DNA of 33,767 nt, taken from the NCBI GenBank assembly GCA_020630805.1, contig JAHDIM010000019.1, forward strand, positions 1 through 33,767, read 5' to 3'. Within the stretch, counting starts at the first letter, position 1. The number at the start of each line of letters is the position of its first letter. Source of the DNA: Anaerolineales bacterium (GTDB taxonomy: Bacteria > Chloroflexota > Anaerolineae > Anaerolineales > UBA6668). Position numbers and translations under genes: made by a program. This document shows, one piece after another, positions 15,332-23,912 of the stretch. The notes under the pieces were generated by a model. The model had not been told where the DNA came from and did not search any database. It saw nothing but the letters and a program-made list of their open reading frames with translations.

Positions 15332-16258
15332 CTTAGTTTTCAAAATATCTTTTGCAGTCTCAATGTCATTCTGAATCTGCGCAATAATCGCGTCAATTCC
15401 ATCAAACTTTTGCTCAGGACGCACAAAGTCGATGAAGTCTAGGCTTGCGGCTTCGCCGTAGATGTCACGGTTGAAATCAAACAAAAATGTTTCAATAGTC
15501 GGGCGTACTTCGCCGGTCTTGAAAGTAGGGCGAACGCCAACGTTTGTAACGCCATCAATAACTTCATTGCCTAGCGTCATGCGGGTAGCATAGACCCCAT
15601 TCATCGGGCGGATATTGGCAAGATCAAAGCTCAGGTTGGCCGTTGGAAAGCCAATTTTGCTGCCACGATGATCTCCATGCTCAATCACACCATCTAACTT
15701 GAAGGGGCGGCCCATTAGCGTTCTTGCACAGGCAACGTCACCTTTGTAAAGCGCAGCGCGAATGCGTGTACTTGAGACCGTTTCATCTGCTACTTTGTAG
15801 GCTGGAAACTCATTGATGCTGATATTGCTATTCTGTGTGACACTGCGCAGCCAGGTAAGGTTACCTTCGCGTTTATGACCAAACGAAAAGTCGGCGCCAG
15901 CCCACAGCCCACACAGGTCAAGTGCACTATGGATTTTGTTCAAAAAGGCAGATGCGCTTGTTTGAGAAAGTTCTGTTTCAAAGGGCAGAATAATGGCAGT
16001 TTCAACGCCAATTGCATCTAAATAACGGAGCTTTTGCGGCACGGTTGTGATATAGAAATTTTCTGTCTCGCGCCCGAAAAACATCTTTGGATGTGGAAAG
16101 AAGCTTAGGACCGCTGCGTGACCATCGTTCGCTTTGGCTTTATCTACCAGTGTTTTGATCAACTGTTGGTGGCCCAGATGCACGCCATCAAAGGACCCAA
16201 TCGCAAGATACGTGTTTTTATACGTGCCTGCTTCTGGCAGCTGTTGAAGATATTGCAT
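15326..16258 (-). CDS. ribF: Bifunctional riboflavin kinase / FAD synthetase
   Basis: A 310-residue enzyme making FMN from riboflavin and then FAD. The N-terminal nucleotidyltransferase half shows 'AIGSFDGVHLGHQQLI' (about 21-36) and 'VSSTRIRAALYKGD'. The C-terminal kinase half starts with 'LMGRPFKLDGVIEHGDHRGSKIGFPTANL' and continues with 'VYATR' and 'VRPTIETFLFDF', all typical. Length is normal. It begins 10 bases after truB, the usual neighbour, inside the nusA operon. FAD supply fits the FAD-dependent ThyX just downstream. Confidence 0.96.
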   Translation of the reverse strand: MQYLQQLPEAGTYKNTYLAIGSFDGVHLGHQQLIKTLVDKAKANDGHAAVLSFFPHPKMFFGRETENFYITTVPQKLRYLDAIGVETAIILPFETELSQTSASAFLNKIHSALDLCGLWAGADFSFGHKREGNLTWLRSVTQNSNISINEFPAYKVADETVSSTRIRAALYKGDVACARTLMGRPFKLDGVIEHGDHRGSKIGFPTANLSFDLANIRPMNGVYATRMTLGNEVIDGVTNVGVRPTFKTGEVRPTIETFLFDFNRDIYGEAASLDFIDFVRPEQKFDGIDAIIAQIQNDIETAKDILKTKE

Positions 16259-16268
16259 ATAGACGGCG

Positions 16269-17159
16269 CTAATTGGGTTGTTGAAATACTTTTTCTGGTC
16301 GCATTAGGCCGTTTTCGACCTTGGTAATTGCAATCAGTTCACCGGCGTAATTATAAGCGCGGATGGGAGTCTGTGCGACCACTTCACGAGGAATTCGCTT
16401 CCCGTGCATGATGGCTAAACAGTCCTCATCATTGAGTGTGATGGACGCCATTTCATCCATCCCCGTACCTAGTGGCAGCATTGCAGATTCCAGCATGCCG
16501 TCGTCCTTTAATGTTTGGATTTCTTCTAAGGATCTGGCTTGCCCGATTCCAAATGCACCTGATTGGATGCGACGCAGGGCAATCAGGTGGCCACCGACAC
16601 CTAGGTTTTGGCCTAGGTCGTGCGCGATTGAACGGATGTAAGTACCCGCCGAGCAGTGGATTTCTAAATCCAGTGTCGTTTCGGATTGTGCCACTAAGGT
16701 CAGTTGATGGATGGTGACTGGGCGCGCCGGTAGCTCGACTTGTTTGCCTTGTCGGGCTAACTCGTATGCTTTTTTTCCATCGCGTTTGATGGCAGAGTGG
16801 GCGGGGGGCACTTGTTCAATTGCGCCGCGAAATACATCGAGGGCGCTTTCAATTTGTAGATTAGCAAACGTTGGGACCGGAGCCGTGGCTACGACTTGCC
16901 CTTCTGCATCATATGTGTCGGTTGTCGTTCCTAGTTGAACAGTCGCAACGTAGCCTTTGTCATGCCGAATAAGGTAGTCGCTAAGGCGCGTAGCTTGGCC
17001 TAACAACATGACCATCACACCAGTTGCCATGGGGTCGAGCGTGCCAGTATGTCCAATTTTGCGCATGCCAGCAATGCGCCGTAATTTACCGACGACGTCA
17101 TGCGAGGTAATGCCTTTAGGTTTGTCTACAATCAGTAGACCGTTATACGGATGGGACAT
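16269..17159 (-). CDS. truB: tRNA pseudouridine(55) synthase
   Basis: A 296-residue enzyme that isomerises uridine 55 in the T-loop of tRNAs. The N-terminal 'NGLLIVDKPKGITSHDVV' and catalytic Asp in 'IGHTGTLDPMATGV' are diagnostic, followed by 'KGYVATVQLGTTTDTYDAEG' and 'CSAGTYIRSIAHDLG'. The C-terminal part (about 240-296) corresponds to the TruB C-terminal/PUA-like region. I take ATG at 17159, which places the conserved block near the N-terminus; a GTG two codons earlier (17165) is possible and neither has a clear SD. It lies between nrnA and ribF in the conserved order. Confidence 0.96.
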   Translation of the reverse strand: MSHPYNGLLIVDKPKGITSHDVVGKLRRIAGMRKIGHTGTLDPMATGVMVMLLGQATRLSDYLIRHDKGYVATVQLGTTTDTYDAEGQVVATAPVPTFANLQIESALDVFRGAIEQVPPAHSAIKRDGKKAYELARQGKQVELPARPVTIHQLTLVAQSETTLDLEIHCSAGTYIRSIAHDLGQNLGVGGHLIALRRIQSGAFGIGQARSLEEIQTLKDDGMLESAMLPLGTGMDEMASITLNDEDCLAIMHGKRIPREVVAQTPIRAYNYAGELIAITKVENGLMRPEKVFQQPN

Positions 17160-17177
17160 AAGCACGCGTGGTTAGCG

Positions 17178-18140
17178 TTAGCGAGCGTTGACGGCCTGTT
17201 GTGTGGCTGCTAAAACGGCTTTTGCTGCGTCAGCAAGCTTGATGTTGGCAATCCGCGCCCCTGCTGCCGCCCGGTGACCGCCACCGCCAAATTGGCTCGC
17301 AACTTCAGACACATCTACATCGCCAGTGGCGCGCCAGCTAATCTTTACATCTCGGTTGTTGCCCTCAATGATGATAACCGCGACTTCAATGCCTTCGATT
17401 GACGAAAGTACCTGCACAATATCTGCATCACCGCGCGCTGTATAGCCACTGGCTTGTTTATCGCTTAGGTTTATTGTTGCCCAAGCAATATCATTTTCCA
17501 CGGTTACTTTCTTTAAGACTTGTCCCCACAGTTTTACGGCAGACAGCGAGCGTCGATGCAAGGCGAGTTCAGAAATTTCATGGATATTCGCGCCGCGTTC
17601 CATGAGTGAGCGGGCAAGATCCACTGTGGATGGGGTGGTGTTGCTTGTCCGGAAGCCTTGCGTATCTGTGACAATGCCAGTGAGTAACGCACGGGCAGCC
17701 TTCGTTGAAATTGGAATTTCAAAGGTGTCCAGCAGTTCCACCAGATACTCTGCCGTAGAGGCGGCAGTGTCACTAACTAAATTGATCTCGCCATAGTTAG
17801 TGTTACTAATGTGATGATCAATATTGATGTGCACTTGCCCTTCAAGGCTGTTCGCAACATTTCCAATGCGGTCAAGTGATGCAGCATCGACTGTGACCAC
17901 AATGTCAGCATCTAGAGGGATATTGCGTTCGAAGCGCTCATGGCCTTTCAAGTAGTGGAAGGCGTTTGGAACTTTGTCTGCACAAACGGGGGTAACGGTT
18001 TTCCCAGTGTCCCGTAAGGCCAGCGCAAAACCAAGCGCTGAACCAATTGCATCCCCATCTGGTGAGATGTGGGTGATGATAGCAATGTGTTCAGCGCTGT
18101 CTAATAGTGTTTGCGCCTGTGAAAGTAAGGCGTTGGTCAA
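17178..18140 (-). CDS. nrnA: DHH/DHHA1 phosphoesterase (NrnA-like oligoribonuclease/pAp phosphatase)
   Basis: A 320-residue phosphoesterase that degrades short RNA oligomers and converts pAp to AMP, recycling products of RNA decay and sulfate assimilation. The DHH domain has 'HISPDGDAIGSALG' (metal Asp residues), 'VTVDAASLDR' and 'NIDHHISNTNYG'; the DHHA1 domain ends with the nucleic-acid loop 'FGGGGHRAAAGARI'. The start is TTG at 18140, chosen because AAGGAT lies about 9 bases upstream and the frame has no better start near the conserved N-terminus. It starts 5 bases after rbfA, in the conserved rbfA-nrnA-truB order. Confidence 0.92.
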   Translation of the reverse strand: MTNALLSQAQTLLDSAEHIAIITHISPDGDAIGSALGFALALRDTGKTVTPVCADKVPNAFHYLKGHERFERNIPLDADIVVTVDAASLDRIGNVANSLEGQVHINIDHHISNTNYGEINLVSDTAASTAEYLVELLDTFEIPISTKAARALLTGIVTDTQGFRTSNTTPSTVDLARSLMERGANIHEISELALHRRSLSAVKLWGQVLKKVTVENDIAWATINLSDKQASGYTARGDADIVQVLSSIEGIEVAVIIIEGNNRDVKISWRATGDVDVSEVASQFGGGGHRAAAGARIANIKLADAAKAVLAATQQAVNAR

Positions 18141-18145
18141 GCGAA

Positions 18146-18550
18146 TTATCCTTCTGAGTCCGCAGTGTCGTCAGGCTGATGTTCGGATTTATCCTGTTCG
18201 ATGAGCGAGTCAAGAACAGCATTGATGTGTGAGGCTTCTGCTGGAAGTGAGTCCCAGTGGAAGCGTAGTGCCGGTGTTTTGCGACTTTGGAGCCGCTTGG
18301 CGAGTTCGCGCCGTAGAAATCCGGAGGCACTGTTTAAGCCATCCATGACTGCATCGGCAGCATCAGACGAGCCATCCATGGTGCAGACCCAGATGTTGGC
18401 GTAGTCTAACTCGCGGTCTACCCGCACTTCTGTAATTGTTAAGAGTTGGACGCGCGGATCTGAGATTTCGAACTGCAACAGTTCTCCCAAAATCTGTTGA
18501 ATGCGTCCAGCAACCCGCTTGTGTCGGATTGCCGCATTATTTCGAGCCAT
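18146..18550 (-). CDS. rbfA: 30S ribosome-binding factor RbfA
   Basis: A 134-residue KH-type protein that binds the 30S subunit during late assembly near the 16S 5' helix. The family reads clearly in 'RHKRVAGRIQQILGELLQFEISDPRVQLLTITEVRVDRELDYANIWV' (pieces at about 9-55) and the 'GFLRRELAKRLQSRKTPALRFHWD' segment near 80-105. A short acidic tail (DKSEHQPDDTADSEG) follows. It is separated from infB by a 92-base gap holding a repeat, larger than the other gaps of the operon. Confidence 0.95.
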   Translation of the reverse strand: MARNNAAIRHKRVAGRIQQILGELLQFEISDPRVQLLTITEVRVDRELDYANIWVCTMDGSSDAADAVMDGLNSASGFLRRELAKRLQSRKTPALRFHWDSLPAEASHINAVLDSLIEQDKSEHQPDDTADSEG

Positions 18551-18555
18551 AGTTT

Positions 18556-18642
18556 GGTGTGATAGTTTGTTGGTTTGCTGGTTGGTTAGTGCTGCTGTTT
18601 TGAAACGGCATGACTAACAAACTTACCAACTCGCCAACCAAT
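18556..18642. repeat. Repeat-containing infB-rbfA spacer with 19-base dispersed repeat, copy 2
   Basis: Contains ggtttgctggttggttagt (18572-18590), matching 7274-7292 at 17 of 19 positions. Downstream ACTAAC and CCAAC runs (18613-18640) form an imperfect inverted repeat with it. The fold could separate infB from rbfA expression, but no T-run is present. Confidence 0.45.
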
Positions 18643-20418
18643 TTACTTCTCTTCAATAACGTATGCAGAAATAATGTCACCTTCTTTGAGCTTGTTGAAT
18701 TTCTCCATCGAAATCCCACATTCAAAGCCTTTGCGAATTTCAGCCACGTCTTCTTGTAGATGCTTGATTGAGCCAATTGGCCCTTCATGGATCACGTCCC
18801 CATCACGGATGATGCGGGCTTGATCGTTTCGACCAATCACGCCGTCTAAGACCATACAACCAGCAACGTTCCCAACTTTGGAAATACGGAACATGGCGCG
18901 AACTTCGGCCTCACCGGTTGCACGTTCCACATATTCTGGTTCGAGCATCCCATGAAGTGCCAGTTCAATGTCTTCAATCAAGCGATAGATAATGTTGTAG
19001 AACCGGATCTGTACTTTTTCAGTTGCAGCCTTGTTCTTTGCTGACGAGTCAGGTTCTGAGTTGAACCCAATCACAATTGCGTCAGACGCTGACGCCAGCA
19101 GAATGTCATTTTCGCCAATGTTGCCGGTGCCAGAGTGGATGATGCGTACTTTGAGCTCGTCATTCCCCAATTTTTCAAGCGATGAAATGATTGGCTCAAG
19201 TGACCCTTGTACATCCGCTTTGACAATGAGGTTTAACTCTTGAGTTTCACCTTTGCTGAATTGGCTGAAAATTTGGTCAAGTGTACGTGCAGAGCGCTTG
19301 CTCTTGGCGGCTTGTTTCGCTTCAATTTCACGCTCAGATGCCATCTTGCGGGCTGTTCGTTCGTTCTTGACGCTTTCGAACATGTCGCCAGACGTTGGGA
19401 CATCAGACAAGCCCATGATTTCAACTGGCGTTGATGGCCCAGCGCTCTTGATTTTGTTGCCTTTGTAGTCAAACATGGCGCGGACGCGACCGGAAATGGA
19501 GCCAGCAACAAGCGCATCGCCTTGCTTGAGGCTACCGTTTTGCACCAGAATGGTTGCCAAAACACCGCGCGACTTGTTACGTTGTGCTTCAACAATTGTC
19601 CCGGCAGCTGGCCCATTTGGGTCTGCTTCAATCGGGAGTTCATCAGTGATGAGCAAGATGGCTTCTAAGATGTCTTCAATCCCATCGCCTTTCAGCGCCG
19701 AGATTGGGATCACCATGGTGTCACCTTCATATTCTTCTGGGACCAAGCCTGAATCCGCTAGCTGCGTCTTTACCAATTCAGGATTTGCATTTTGCTTATC
19801 CATTTTGTTGAGAGCAACCACAATTGGCACTTGCGCTGCTTTTGCATGCGCAATGGCTTCCTTGGTTTGTGGCATCACACCATCGTCAGCAGCAACCACC
19901 AAAATGGCAAGATCGGTAACCTGCGCACCACGAGCCCGCATTGCGGTAAAGGCTTCGTGACCAGGGGTGTCCAAGAACGTAATCAGTTTGTCATCATGCG
20001 TGACCTGATACGCCCCAATGTGCTGGGTAATCCCACCGGCTTCGCCATCAGCAACGTTCGTACTGCGGATGCGGTCAAGCAGGGAGGTTTTCCCGTGGTC
20101 AACGTGACCCAAAATGGTGACGACAGGTGGGCGCCGCTTGAGCTTGCTTTCATCGACGTTTTCGATGATTTTGCGCCATTCTGGCAGGTCAGCAGAGTCA
20201 ACTGGCTCTGCTTCCGCTTCGGCCTCGGACTTTGCTTCAAACCCAAGTTCTTCAGCAACAATAGCAGCTGTATCAAAGTCGATCTCCTGATTGATACTCG
20301 CCATTACACCGTTTGCCATCAATTTTTTGATGACATCGATTGAGCTGGCGCCCATCGTCTCAGCTAGATCACGAACAGTGATAAAGTCTGGTAGTTCAAT
20401 TATCTTGTTATCACTCAT
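18643..20418 (-). CDS. infB: Translation initiation factor IF-2
   Basis: A 591-residue GTPase that positions initiator tRNA on the 30S subunit and promotes 70S joining. One IF2_N helical domain (about 8-60) is followed by a very short acidic linker, then the GTPase: G1 GHVDHGKT (104-111), G3 DTPG (150-153), G4 NKMD (204-207) and 'ISALKGDG'. Domains II, III and IV follow, ending '[21 protein letters not shown]'. It is a short form lacking the long charged N-terminus of enteric IF-2. A GCGAGGTAAG precedes the ATG; the gene lies 21 bases after rnpM in the usual nusA-ylxR-infB order. Confidence 0.97.
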   Translation of the reverse strand: MSDNKIIELPDFITVRDLAETMGASSIDVIKKLMANGVMASINQEIDFDTAAIVAEELGFEAKSEAEAEAEPVDSADLPEWRKIIENVDESKLKRRPPVVTILGHVDHGKTSLLDRIRSTNVADGEAGGITQHIGAYQVTHDDKLITFLDTPGHEAFTAMRARGAQVTDLAILVVAADDGVMPQTKEAIAHAKAAQVPIVVALNKMDKQNANPELVKTQLADSGLVPEEYEGDTMVIPISALKGDGIEDILEAILLITDELPIEADPNGPAAGTIVEAQRNKSRGVLATILVQNGSLKQGDALVAGSISGRVRAMFDYKGNKIKSAGPSTPVEIMGLSDVPTSGDMFESVKNERTARKMASEREIEAKQAAKSKRSARTLDQIFSQFSKGETQELNLIVKADVQGSLEPIISSLEKLGNDELKVRIIHSGTGNIGENDILLASASDAIVIGFNSEPDSSAKNKAATEKVQIRFYNIIYRLIEDIELALHGMLEPEYVERATGEAEVRAMFRISKVGNVAGCMVLDGVIGRNDQARIIRDGDVIHEGPIGSIKHLQEDVAEIRKGFECGISMEKFNKLKEGDIISAYVIEEK

Positions 20419-20439
20419 GTTTCTTACCTCGCCTTAGTC

Positions 20440-20739
20440 CTACTGTCCTTCAGCGTTATCTTGCGCAATAACGTCTGTTAAATGCTGCCGTAATCGGCTA
20501 ATATCGTCTGCGGTTGGCGTTGTCTTCAACGCGTTTGCGACAATCTGTGTCTTACTGGTCGCTTTTTCCCAACACGCTGCCTGATCACAGAGATAAGCGC
20601 CACGACCGTTGCGTTTACCAGTTGGGTCTACCAGAATGCCGTCTGGTGTTCGTACTAAGCGCGTTAGACTGCGTTTGTCACTTGTGTCGCGACACGCAAT
20701 GCAAGTTCGAATTGGAATTCGGCGCTGCTTTTTCGTCAT
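20440..20739 (-). CDS. rnpM: YlxR/RnpM-family RNA-binding protein (DUF448)
   Basis: A 99-residue basic protein of the YlxR family, which binds RNA and in Bacillus has been reported to modulate RNase P. The signature runs 'IPIRTCIACRDTSDKRSLTRLVR', 'GRGAYLC' and a C-terminal helical part. It is almost always encoded between nusA and infB, as here. Its start is notable: on the minus strand ATTAGC-GGAG-GCTAAT (20753-20738) is a perfect 6-bp hairpin with the SD GGAG in the loop, and the last two stem bases are the A and T of the ATG, so translation may be controlled by that fold or coupled to nusA, which ends 18 bases upstream. Confidence 0.92.
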   Translation of the reverse strand: MTKKQRRIPIRTCIACRDTSDKRSLTRLVRTPDGILVDPTGKRNGRGAYLCDQAACWEKATSKTQIVANALKTTPTADDISRLRQHLTDVIAQDNAEGQ

Positions 20740-20753
20740 TAGCCTCCGCTAAT
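20738..20753 (-). promoter_or_regulatory. Ribosome-binding-site hairpin of rnpM
   Basis: Perfect 6-bp stem with a GGAG tetraloop that is the SD; the 3' arm includes the first two bases of the start codon. A ribosome finishing nusA would melt it, giving translational coupling. This is inferred from sequence only. Confidence 0.45.
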
Positions 20754-20757
20754 CGAC

Positions 20758-22593
20758 CTATCCCCACTCATCTTCCAAGTCGTCGTCCCAGCTTGCACCA
20801 GAGCGATTGGACTTGCGCTGACGGGTTGTAATGTAAACACCCAACTCGTCGTCGTAGGTGATCGTTTTCTTCTTCTTTTTCTTTTTCTTCTTCTTCGGCA
20901 TCTGTGAATCATCGTCGTCAGATGTTTCGCTGTCTGCACTTTCTGAAGTGTCATCTTCTGCCGCGAGTTGGGCCGCAGCTTCGGCTTCTGCAGCGGCTTT
21001 GATGGCAGCTTCTTTTTCTAGCTTGGCAGCTTCTTCAGCAGCTAAGCGTTCTGCTTCAGCTTCTGCAGCCGCAGCGGCAGCCAATTCTTCTTCGCTTTCG
21101 TCTTCAATCATCAGCAGTTCCATTTGAACCTTTTCAAGGATCTTAGGGCTAATGCCATCGATTGCTAACAAGCGGTCAGGGTTGATCAACAATGTTTCCA
21201 GAACATGACCGGCGGTTTCAAAGCCTGCGTCTTGGAAGGCGCGCACCGTGAGAATTGTGAGTTCTTCAACTTCATCAATTGGGGTGCGGTAAGCGCGTGC
21301 TGGAATTTCAGCGCGAATAGCTTCCAAGCGTTCCATGTGCACTTCGCGGTTTGCAATGCGCAATTCTAGACGTTTGCTTTCGTAAGCATGCACCAAGCGT
21401 TGCATTGGCGCATATTCTTCAGGCATGACCGGTTTCTTTTCAATGATCTTGCCCATCGTGACTGCCACTTGATCAAGATCACGACCATGTTCGGCTGCCA
21501 AGTCAGCAAAGGCGTCACTGGTTTGCAGTGAGCGAACGGCTTCGCCGCTGGCTTCGGTCAAGCTCTTGATGTCAATCCGCCAACCAGTGAGCTTTGCGCT
21601 CAAGCGTGCGTTTTGACCTTCGCGACCAATGGCCAATGAAAGCTGATCATCTGGCACGATGACAGTGGCGGTACGGCCGTCAATTGGGTCATCGTCCAAA
21701 TACACGCCAGAGACGCGGGCTGGACTAAGTGACTTCGCAATAAACGCTGACTGGTCTGGGTTCCATTCAATGACGTCAATTTTTTCGTCGTTGAGCTCAC
21801 GCACAATCGATTGAATACGCACACCGCGCATCCCAACACACGCCCCTACAGGGTCTACGCCAGGTTGCAGTGCTGCCACAGCGACCTTGGAGCGATAGCC
21901 TGCTTCACGTGCAATCGACTTGATTTCTACTGTGCCTGTGTATATTTCAGGCACTTCCATTTCAAGCAAGCGGCGCAACATATTTTTGTGCGTCCGTGAA
22001 ATGATGATCTGTGGTCCACGGGTGGTCTTTTTGACTTCCACAACATACGCGCGCACTTTTTCGTGCGTTTTGAAGCGTTCGTGCGGCATTTGTTCCTTTT
22101 GTGGCATCAACGCTTCGGCGCGCCCCAAACTGAGTGTTACGCCACTGCGGTTGATGCTTTGCACTGTGCCGTGCACAATTTCACCTTCGCGTTCAACGTA
22201 CTCTTGATATTGACTTTCGCGCTCGGCTTCGCGGACGCGTTGCAAAATGACTTGTTTAGCGGTTTGCGCTGCAATGCGTCCAAAACCAGACGGCGTGCTA
22301 TCGACTGAGATAACGTCGCCGAGCTGAACGTCAGCATCGTATTGGCGTGCAATTGGCAAACGCACTTCTGTGCGTTCATCGTGCACATCGTCAACCACTT
22401 CTTTTTCTGCAAAGATGCGGATATCACCAGTTTCTGGCGTGACTTTCGCTTCAACGGCTTGTGCATTTGAAGCATTCACGGAACGGCGATAAGCCGTAAC
22501 CAATGCAGATTCCAACGCTTCAATCAGCACTTCGTGGCCGATTTTGCTACGTTCTGCGATTTGATTGAAAGCGAGCAAAATTTCGTTTTTCAT
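20758..22593 (-). CDS. nusA: Transcription termination/antitermination factor NusA with long C-terminal tail
   Basis: A 611-residue NusA, which binds RNA polymerase and tunes pausing, termination and antitermination. The N-terminal polymerase-binding domain is about 1-125, S1 about 136-200, KH1 with 'DPVGACVGMRGVRIQSI' (247-263) and KH2 with 'IGREGQNARLSAKLTGW' (322-338). An HhH/acidic-repeat-like unit follows (about 440-498). Then comes an unusual tail: an Ala/Glu coiled-coil stretch (500-547), an Asp/Ser acidic stretch (548-563), ten consecutive Lys (567-576), and a terminal segment with TYDDELGVYITTRQ and an acidic end. ATG 22593 fits the family; an in-frame TTG at 22713 would add leader sequence. 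rimP, the usual upstream neighbour, is absent. Confidence 0.95.
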   Translation of the reverse strand: MKNEILLAFNQIAERSKIGHEVLIEALESALVTAYRRSVNASNAQAVEAKVTPETGDIRIFAEKEVVDDVHDERTEVRLPIARQYDADVQLGDVISVDSTPSGFGRIAAQTAKQVILQRVREAERESQYQEYVEREGEIVHGTVQSINRSGVTLSLGRAEALMPQKEQMPHERFKTHEKVRAYVVEVKKTTRGPQIIISRTHKNMLRRLLEMEVPEIYTGTVEIKSIAREAGYRSKVAVAALQPGVDPVGACVGMRGVRIQSIVRELNDEKIDVIEWNPDQSAFIAKSLSPARVSGVYLDDDPIDGRTATVIVPDDQLSLAIGREGQNARLSAKLTGWRIDIKSLTEASGEAVRSLQTSDAFADLAAEHGRDLDQVAVTMGKIIEKKPVMPEEYAPMQRLVHAYESKRLELRIANREVHMERLEAIRAEIPARAYRTPIDEVEELTILTVRAFQDAGFETAGHVLETLLINPDRLLAIDGISPKILEKVQMELLMIEDESEEELAAAAAAEAEAERLAAEEAAKLEKEAAIKAAAEAEAAAQLAAEDDTSESADSETSDDDDSQMPKKKKKKKKKKTITYDDELGVYITTRQRKSNRSGASWDDDLEDEWG

Positions 22594-22675
22594 GGTTTGT
22601 TCTGTGTCGGATAAACCGAACTCTTCACTATTCGGTAATAGAGAGCGACAAGGGCTTACGTCTGGCCCATAAAAC

Positions 22676-22702
22676 AAAAAAAGTGGGGGTGACCCACTTT
22701 TT
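22676..22702 (-). promoter_or_regulatory. Terminator-like hairpin (attenuator candidate) in the nusA leader
   Basis: A 10-bp stem AAAAAGTGGG / CCCACTTTTT (22678-22687 and 22693-22702, loop GGTGA) is followed on the minus strand by T residues at 22682-22676 and then GTTTT. It lies about 85 bases before the nusA ATG and about 20 bases after the predicted transcript start, between two divergent genes. There is no upstream gene to terminate, so it most likely acts inside the nusA leader. Confidence 0.65.
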
Positions 22703-22728
22703 GTCAACGACAATTAGTTTGTGTCAAA

Positions 22729-22758
22729 AGTATAGCATGGTGTGGTCACCAGTCGCAA
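22729..22758 (-). promoter_or_regulatory. Promoter of the nusA operon
   Basis: On the minus strand TTGCGA (22758-22753), an 18-base spacer ending TGC, and TATACT (22734-22729) form an extended -10 promoter. The predicted start near 22722 gives a leader of about 129 bases. TTGACA occurs twice just downstream of it on the same strand, which could be further promoter elements. Confidence 0.6.
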
Positions 22759-22790
22759 GGTTTTTTCGCATGTGATGATAATGTTTTCAA

Positions 22791-22846
22791 ATATTGATAA
22801 ATATCGATATTTTGTGTAATATCTATTTATCGATATCTATCAATAT
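22791..22846 (+). promoter_or_regulatory. Promoter and large inverted-repeat operator of the flavoprotein gene
   Basis: Arms ATATTGATAAATATCGAT (22791-22808) and ATCGATATCTATCAATAT (22829-22846) pair at 17 of 18 positions; each contains a TATCGATA palindrome. TTGATA (22794-22799), a 17-base spacer and TAATAT (22817-22822) form a promoter whose -35 lies in the left arm and whose start site falls in the right arm. The TTGAT/ATCAA boxes resemble ArsR/SmtB-family operators (established knowledge); the regulator gene is not nearby. Confidence 0.6.
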
Positions 22847-22858
22847 ATATGAGGCAAC

Positions 22859-23911
22859 ATGTACGACACAATTATTGTTGGGGCTGGACAGGCTGGATTA
22901 GCAACAGCATATTACTTACAACAGCACAATATTCGGTTTCTAATTCTTGAAGGGTCTGGCACTACAGCAGGGTCTTGGCCTAATTACTATGAAAGTCTAA
23001 AAGTCTTTTCGCCAGTTGGCTATTCACACTTGCCTGGCTTCGCTTTTCCGGGTGAAAAACATCATTATCCGTCTAGGCAAGATGTGATTGACTATTTACA
23101 GGCTTACGCTAAGCACTTTGCATTTCCCATAAAAACAGAGTCTAAGGTGACTAGCATTACAAAAGATGTAGAGGCGTTTGCCATCAAGACTGAGCTTGGA
23201 GACACCTATACAGCTCGGTCGGTAATTGATGCGACTGGTGCCTTCAATCAGCCATATTTCCCAGATATTCCTAATCGCAGCGAATACCAAGGGCAGGTAT
23301 TGCACACCTTTCAATATCAACGACCAGACACATTTGCTGGGAAACGTGTTCTTGTGATTGGCGCTGGGAACTCGGCTATCCAAGTGGCTGGAGACTTAGT
23401 TGGGACTGCCCAAAATGTAACTATTGTTTCGCGATCTCCGATCAAACTGATGCCGCAAAAAATACTAGGGCTCGATGTTCATTTTTTCAGTCGTTATCTA
23501 GGTTTAGATAAGCTGCGTCCACGCGGGGCGGAAACTGGCGGAAAGCAACCTGTGCAAGTCATTGACACTGGCAATTATGGTGCCATGCTTGCTTCTGGGG
23601 CTATCCAGACAATGTCAATGTTCAGCTCATTTACAAAATTCGGCGTGCAATGGACGGATGGCTCCGTTATGGATTTTGATGCGGTGATCTACGGAACGGG
23701 TTACCGACCAAGTTATTCTCACTTACCAACAGAGGCGCTGAATGAAGCGGGACGGTTAAACCAGAATAAAGGCGTTAGCAATCTGCAGGGGCTTTACTAT
23801 ATGGGGCAAGCCTTTCAACGTAACTTTGCCTCTGCGACGTTACGTGGCGTAGGTTCAGATGCAAAAATCATCGTGCGGCACTTGCGTAAGTATTTGAAAA
23901 CCATGGCTTGA
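22859..23911 (+). CDS. Flavin-containing monooxygenase-like NAD(P)H-dependent oxidoreductase (ArsO-like)
   Basis: A 350-residue flavoprotein with two Rossmann folds: FAD motif GAGQAG (8-13) and NADPH motif GAGNSA (168-173). The FMO-type sequence YQGQVLHTFQY (143-153) sits just before the second fold, and an ATG-type motif lies in 'IDATGAFNQPYFP'. Length and order match the ArsO and CzcO families, short flavoproteins often found with arsenic or metal resistance genes. No ars gene is in the window, but the operator upstream is of the kind ArsR-type repressors use, which supports the ArsO reading. GAGG at 22851-22854 precedes ATG 22859. The true substrate is unknown; trimethylamine or other N/S-oxygenation is an alternative. 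Confidence 0.8.
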   Translation: MYDTIIVGAGQAGLATAYYLQQHNIRFLILEGSGTTAGSWPNYYESLKVFSPVGYSHLPGFAFPGEKHHYPSRQDVIDYLQAYAKHFAFPIKTESKVTSITKDVEAFAIKTELGDTYTARSVIDATGAFNQPYFPDIPNRSEYQGQVLHTFQYQRPDTFAGKRVLVIGAGNSAIQVAGDLVGTAQNVTIVSRSPIKLMPQKILGLDVHFFSRYLGLDKLRPRGAETGGKQPVQVIDTGNYGAMLASGAIQTMSMFSSFTKFGVQWTDGSVMDFDAVIYGTGYRPSYSHLPTEALNEAGRLNQNKGVSNLQGLYYMGQAFQRNFASATLRGVGSDAKIIVRHLRKYLKTMA

Positions 23912-23912
23912 T

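Noticed and set aside
22594-22713. N-terminal extension of NusA from TTG 22713
   Set aside because: The 40 extra codons run through the leader hairpin and have no NusA similarity; ATG 22593 fits the family start.
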